Both the position numbers and the translations under genes were made by a program. This document shows, piece after piece, positions 4,504-7,631 of a stretch of 7,631 nt of DNA. The stretch is from positions 1 through 7,631 of the forward strand of contig JALNXG010000107.1 in the NCBI GenBank assembly GCA_023230485.1, given 5' to 3'. Below the pieces are notes generated by a model. It was not told the origin of the DNA. It did not search any database and saw only the letters and a list, made by a program, of their open reading frames with translations. The DNA is from Melioribacteraceae bacterium. Lineage in GTDB: Bacteria > Bacteroidota > Ignavibacteria > Ignavibacteriales > Melioribacteraceae. How positions within the stretch are numbered: position 1 is the first letter of the stretch; each line of letters starts with the position of its first letter.

Positions 4504-6867
4504 TTAATACGATTTATGTTCAGTTCTTCTGATAATTTCATTTTGTAAATCGATACCGAGATCGACAAAGTAATCGCTATAACCAGCTACACGGACAATT
4601 AGATCGCGGTATTTTTCAGGGTGTTCCTGTGCTTTTCGTAAAATTTCTGCATCCACTACATTGAATTGAATATGATGCCCATCCATACTAAAATAAGTTC
4701 TGATTAATGAAACAAGTTTATCGAGATTCTCTTCTCGATCGAAAATTTGCGGTGTGAATTTTTGATTAAGTAATGTGCCACCTGTGCGAAGATGATCAAT
4801 CTTAGCCGCGGATTTGATTACTGCAGTCGGACCGTGAATATCAGCACCTTGAACAGGGGATATTCCTTCGCTTAATGGTTCGCAAGCGAATCTACCATCC
4901 GGGAGAGCACTTGTAACGCTTCCGAAATAAACATGGCATGTAGTAGGCAAAAGATTTACTCTAAACTCTCCGCCTTTAATATTTTTTCTTCCGTCAATTC
5001 CTGAATAATAGATTTCAAAAACTTCCCTTAATATATCATCTGCATAATCATCATCATTTCCATATTTGGGAGTCTTGAATAAAAATTCTTCGCGCATTTC
5101 GGATGAGTAAGCAAAATTATTTTTGAGCGCTTCGCTTACTTCTTTCATCGAATATTTTTTCTTATCGAAGACATTATATTTAAGTGAAGAAAGTGAATCA
5201 GTAACAGAGCCGAGACCGACACCTTGAATATATGATGAATTATATCTTGCACCGCCTGCATTATAATCTTTTCCTTTCTTGATACAATCATCTACTAAGA
5301 TTGACATAAAGGGTGCGGGCATATAATCGGCAAATATTTTTTCGATTATTAAATTGCCTTTAATTTTTATATCAAGGAAATGATGAACCTGTTTTTTGAA
5401 TGCTTCTAATAATTGATCGAATGATTCAAAACTTTCTGCATTACCTGTGTGAAGTCCAAGCTGTTTTTCGGTTCTATTATCGTAACCATTATTTAGGGTT
5501 AGTTCTAAAATTTTTGGAAGATTAAAATAACCGGTGAGGATATAAGCTTCTTTACCGAAAGCACCTGATTCCACGCAGCCGCTTGCTCCGCCATTGCGGG
5601 CATCGGTAATCGATTTACCTTGTCGCACAAGTTCTTGAATAATTGCATCTGTATTAAATAGCGATGGCTGTCCGAAGCCCGTCTTTATTATCTTAAGAGC
5701 ACGCTTGACTAATCGATCGGGATTTTTCTTGCTTATCTGAACCATCGAGCTTGGCTGTAATAAACGCATCTCTTCGATTACATCAAGAATAACATAAGTA
5801 AGATCATTAACAGCATCTTCACCCTTCTCGTTTACTCCACCAACATTTATTAAACAGAAATCGGTATAAGTATTACTCTCTTGAGCCGTTACTCCAACTT
5901 TAGGAGGAGCGGGCTGATTATTAAATTTTATCCAGAATGATTGGAGTAATTCTTTTGCGGAGTCTTCGGTTAGAAGTCCACTTTCTAAATCACGTTTATA
6001 AAATGGATAAAGATGCCGATCCAATCTTCCGGGATTGAATGAATCCCAAGTATTAAGTTCAGTAATTACACCGAGATGAATAAACCAATAATATTGAAGA
6101 GCTTCCCAAAATGTTTGCGGAGCTGCTGCGGGTACTCTGCTGCATATTCCGGCGAGTGTTTCTAATTCATTTTTTCTTACGTTATCATTTTCAGAATAAG
6201 CGGCTTCCGTTAATTTATTTGCATATCGATTTGCATAAGCTATTATAGCATCTGCGGCGATGTGCATTGCTTTTAGCTCTTCTCTCTTGCTTAATGCTTC
6301 GGGGTCATTAAAGAAATCAAGATTTTTTATCTCTTCTTCAATTTCGGCTTTAAATTCGTTCATTCCTTTTTTATAAATTTTATCATCAAGTACAGTATGA
6401 CCGGGTGCGCGCTGCTCCATAAATTCTGTAAAGATTCCGGCTTTATAAGCATCACGCCAATCGAGATCGGTCTCTGCTAATATTTTATCACGAATCGATT
6501 TGCCTTCCCAAAATGGAAAAATATCAGAGATAAAAATTCCTTGAGTTTCCATACTTACTTTGAAAGAAACTTTTTCACGATTATTTAAAATCTCTAAATC
6601 TTTTACACTATGAACGCAAAGCTCGGGATAAGTGGGTGTGGCTTTAGGTTCGGGACCTCTTTCGCCGACAATTAGCTCACCATCATTGATGCAAAGCTCT
6701 TTATTTTCAAGGAGGTACTTAAATGATAGTGCACGTGTAACGGGCAATGAATATTTTGCAATATCATTTGAACTGTAAAACTCGGTTAATAGTTTTGCCC
6801 TTTCATGCGAAAGATATGGAACTGCATCAAGGGATTGAGTACGAAGTTTTTTTATCCTTTCATTCAT
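4504..6867 (-). CDS. hypD: Glycyl radical enzyme, trans-4-hydroxy-L-proline dehydratase (HypD)
   Basis: This enzyme is predicted to dehydrate trans-4-hydroxy-L-proline to 1-pyrroline-5-carboxylate by radical chemistry in the anaerobic cytoplasm. At 787 residues it is the normal length for the class. The N-terminal PFL-like domain is followed by the thiyl loop SGCVESG (Cys431, Glu433) and the C-terminal glycyl radical loop RVAGYSDYF (Gly762). Against Clostridioides difficile HypD residues as I recall them (F152, H160, D278, S334, F340, C434, E436, Y450, T645, G765), this protein has F149, H157, D275, S331, F337, C431, E433, Y447, T642 and G762. Every one fits at a constant offset of three. Pyruvate formate-lyase is excluded because the Cys-Cys pair is missing. 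The activase gene lies just upstream, and the proline-linked genes downstream support the substrate. The radical glycine makes the active form oxygen-sensitive. Start: ATG at 6865-6867, overlapping a second out-of-frame ATG. Confidence 0.88.
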   Translation of the reverse strand: MNERIKKLRTQSLDAVPYLSHERAKLLTEFYSSNDIAKYSLPVTRALSFKYLLENKELCINDGELIVGERGPEPKATPTYPELCVHSVKDLEILNNREKVSFKVSMETQGIFISDIFPFWEGKSIRDKILAETDLDWRDAYKAGIFTEFMEQRAPGHTVLDDKIYKKGMNEFKAEIEEEIKNLDFFNDPEALSKREELKAMHIAADAIIAYANRYANKLTEAAYSENDNVRKNELETLAGICSRVPAAAPQTFWEALQYYWFIHLGVITELNTWDSFNPGRLDRHLYPFYKRDLESGLLTEDSAKELLQSFWIKFNNQPAPPKVGVTAQESNTYTDFCLINVGGVNEKGEDAVNDLTYVILDVIEEMRLLQPSSMVQISKKNPDRLVKRALKIIKTGFGQPSLFNTDAIIQELVRQGKSITDARNGGASGCVESGAFGKEAYILTGYFNLPKILELTLNNGYDNRTEKQLGLHTGNAESFESFDQLLEAFKKQVHHFLDIKIKGNLIIEKIFADYMPAPFMSILVDDCIKKGKDYNAGGARYNSSYIQGVGLGSVTDSLSSLKYNVFDKKKYSMKEVSEALKNNFAYSSEMREEFLFKTPKYGNDDDYADDILREVFEIYYSGIDGRKNIKGGEFRVNLLPTTCHVYFGSVTSALPDGRFACEPLSEGISPVQGADIHGPTAVIKSAAKIDHLRTGGTLLNQKFTPQIFDREENLDKLVSLIRTYFSMDGHHIQFNVVDAEILRKAQEHPEKYRDLIVRVAGYSDYFVDLGIDLQNEIIRRTEHKSY

Positions 6868-6880
6868 TGTGATTTTTCTT

Positions 6881-7631
6881 TTATCCTCCGATGCCTGTAT
6901 TAAAGCCCGCTTTTGTGAATTGATTTTTTAGCTCAATCATATATTCCTCACTCGGCGGTTCTATTAATGGCAGCTTATTTATTTTATTCATGTTTTCATA
7001 TTTGGTAAATCCGGTTTTGTGAAATGGAAGAAGTGAGATTCCTTCGATATTTTTCAAACCCGAGATATAATCTAAAATACTATTTATATTCTCATCTGTC
7101 GATGTAATACCCGGAATAATAGGAACTCTAATAATTACTTTCTTCCCTAATCCGGTAAGATAAGAAAGATTATCCAGAATTATTTTATTAGAAACTCCCG
7201 AATAATCTGTATGGAGTTTATCGTTAATTAATTTTAAGTCGTAGAGAAAAAGATCGGCGTATTCGGCAATATTTTTAATAATGGAAATATCGGCGTAACC
7301 GCTCGTATCAATGGCTGTATGGATATCGTGTTTGCGGCATTCGATTAAAAGGGAAGTTAGAAATTCGTGTTGAAGAAGCGGTTCACCCCCGGAGAAAGTT
7401 ACTCCTCCTTTGGATTGATCATAAAATGGAATATCTTTAATTATAACATCCATAATATCTTTAACGGATGCTGATGAACCGATTATATCTTTTTCATTTT
7501 CATCTGGTGAGAAATTCCATCGAAGATTACAGCCGGAAAATTCTTCGGGAAGCTTTCTTTGGCTTTCGGGATTATGACACCACCAACAGGTAAGAGGGCA
7601 ACCTTTGAAAAAGATTGTAGTCCTAATACCC
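6881..7631 (-). CDS. Glycyl-radical enzyme activating protein (radical SAM), N-terminus outside window
   Basis: This radical SAM enzyme would use a [4Fe-4S] cluster and S-adenosylmethionine to abstract hydrogen from the glycine of the enzyme encoded next to it. The reading frame is open to the right edge (codons in phase with base 7630), giving about 249 visible residues and a TAA stop at 6881-6883. Near the edge it carries the cluster motif CPLTCWWCHNPES (CX3CX2C, cysteine codons at 7598-7600, 7586-7588 and 7577-7579). Downstream are the SAM-binding motif VTFSGGEPLLQ, then DTSGYA, LYDLKL, RVPIIPGIT and LLPFHKTGFTKYE, all typical of this family. A Met at 7451-7453 lies after the cluster motif, so it is internal and cannot be the start. 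Between the CX3CX2C and GGEP motifs there is only one cysteine, so the two-cluster ferredoxin insert found in many activases is missing. The stop lies 13 bases before the glycyl radical enzyme gene. The family is certain; the partner is inferred from adjacency. Confidence 0.93.
   Translation of the reverse strand, partial: GIRTTIFFKGCPLTCWWCHNPESQRKLPEEFSGCNLRWNFSPDENEKDIIGSSASVKDIMDVIIKDIPFYDQSKGGVTFSGGEPLLQHEFLTSLLIECRKHDIHTAIDTSGYADISIIKNIAEYADLFLYDLKLINDKLHTDYSGVSNKIILDNLSYLTGLGKKVIIRVPIIPGITSTDENINSILDYISGLKNIEGISLLPFHKTGFTKYENMNKINKLPLIEPPSEEYMIELKNQFTKAGFNTGIGG
6885..6889 (-). promoter_or_regulatory. GGAGG Shine-Dalgarno-like site at unusually long spacing
   Basis: A GGAGG sits inside the last codons of the activase gene, 17 bases before the ATG of the glycyl radical enzyme gene. 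This is longer than the usual 5-9 bases, and no alternative ATG, GTG or TTG lies at a better distance. The nearer stretch is only A-rich with AAAGAAAAA. The site may be an incidental consequence of the Gly-Gly codons that end the activase, or a weak ribosome site that helps translational coupling. Confidence 0.3.

Larger units (their letters stand above)
1..7631 (-). other. Putative proline/hydroxyproline catabolic operon
   Basis: Seven genes on one strand are separated by 13, 12, 5, 2, 17 and 54 bases, without a terminator between them. All have plausible roles in freeing, dehydrating or oxidising proline and hydroxyproline and in handling the glyoxylate formed. The promoter and any regulator must lie beyond base 7631, so regulation cannot be read from this window. 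No transporter or P5C reductase is present inside it. Confidence 0.7.

Noticed and set aside
4504..6867. Pyruvate formate-lyase or choline trimethylamine-lyase as identity of the glycyl radical enzyme
   Set aside because: There is no adjacent Cys-Cys pair as in PFL, and the pocket residues match hydroxyproline dehydratase at a constant offset.
6881..7453. A 190-codon activase starting at the Met at 7453
   Set aside because: The frame continues upstream through the essential CX3CX2C cluster motif to the window edge, so this Met is internal.
1..7631. CRISPR array, tRNA, rRNA, transposase or phage genes
   Set aside because: No regularly spaced repeats, RNA-gene signatures or transposase motifs were seen; nearly all bases are in the catabolic genes.

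Overview
The window is a single-direction stretch of bacterial genes. Everything recognisable lies on the minus strand, so transcription runs from base 7631 towards base 1. Five complete genes and two edge-truncated genes are packed with gaps of 13, 12, 5, 2, 17 and 54 bases, which suggests one operon. DNA is AT-rich. Several starts have visible Shine-Dalgarno sequences and one gene starts with TTG. No taxonomic marker is present. The mix of an oxygen-sensitive glycyl radical enzyme with a flavin proline dehydrogenase, in AT-rich DNA with Bacteroidota/Ignavibacteriota-like proteins, would suit a facultatively anaerobic heterotroph such as an Ignavibacteria relative. That placement is a guess.

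In transcription order the genes are: (1) a radical-SAM glycyl-radical activase, missing its N-terminus at the right edge; (2) a glycyl radical enzyme whose active-site residues match trans-4-hydroxy-L-proline dehydratase (HypD); (3) an Xaa-Pro aminopeptidase of family M24B; (4) a monofunctional proline dehydrogenase-family flavoenzyme with Leu in place of the substrate-facing Tyr; (5) a DapA-superfamily aldolase that resembles mammalian 4-hydroxy-2-oxoglutarate aldolase (HOGA1) more than DapA; (6) a class V aminotransferase resembling alanine/serine-glyoxylate aminotransferase (AGXT); (7) the first 12 codons of a gene that looks like 1-pyrroline-5-carboxylate dehydrogenase, cut by the left edge.

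Taken together, this reads as a proline/hydroxyproline peptide catabolism operon. The peptidase would free amino acids from X-Pro peptides, for example from collagen. Hydroxyproline could then take two routes. In the anaerobic route, HypD and its activase dehydrate it to pyrroline-5-carboxylate. In the oxidative route, known from mammalian mitochondria and peroxisomes, a hydroxyproline dehydrogenase, P5C dehydrogenase, a transaminase, 4-hydroxy-2-oxoglutarate aldolase and glyoxylate aminotransferase yield pyruvate and glycine. Finding both routes apparently in one transcription unit is the most interesting aspect of the window. The individual family calls are strong. The substrate of the proline dehydrogenase-like enzyme and the joint pathway are inference.
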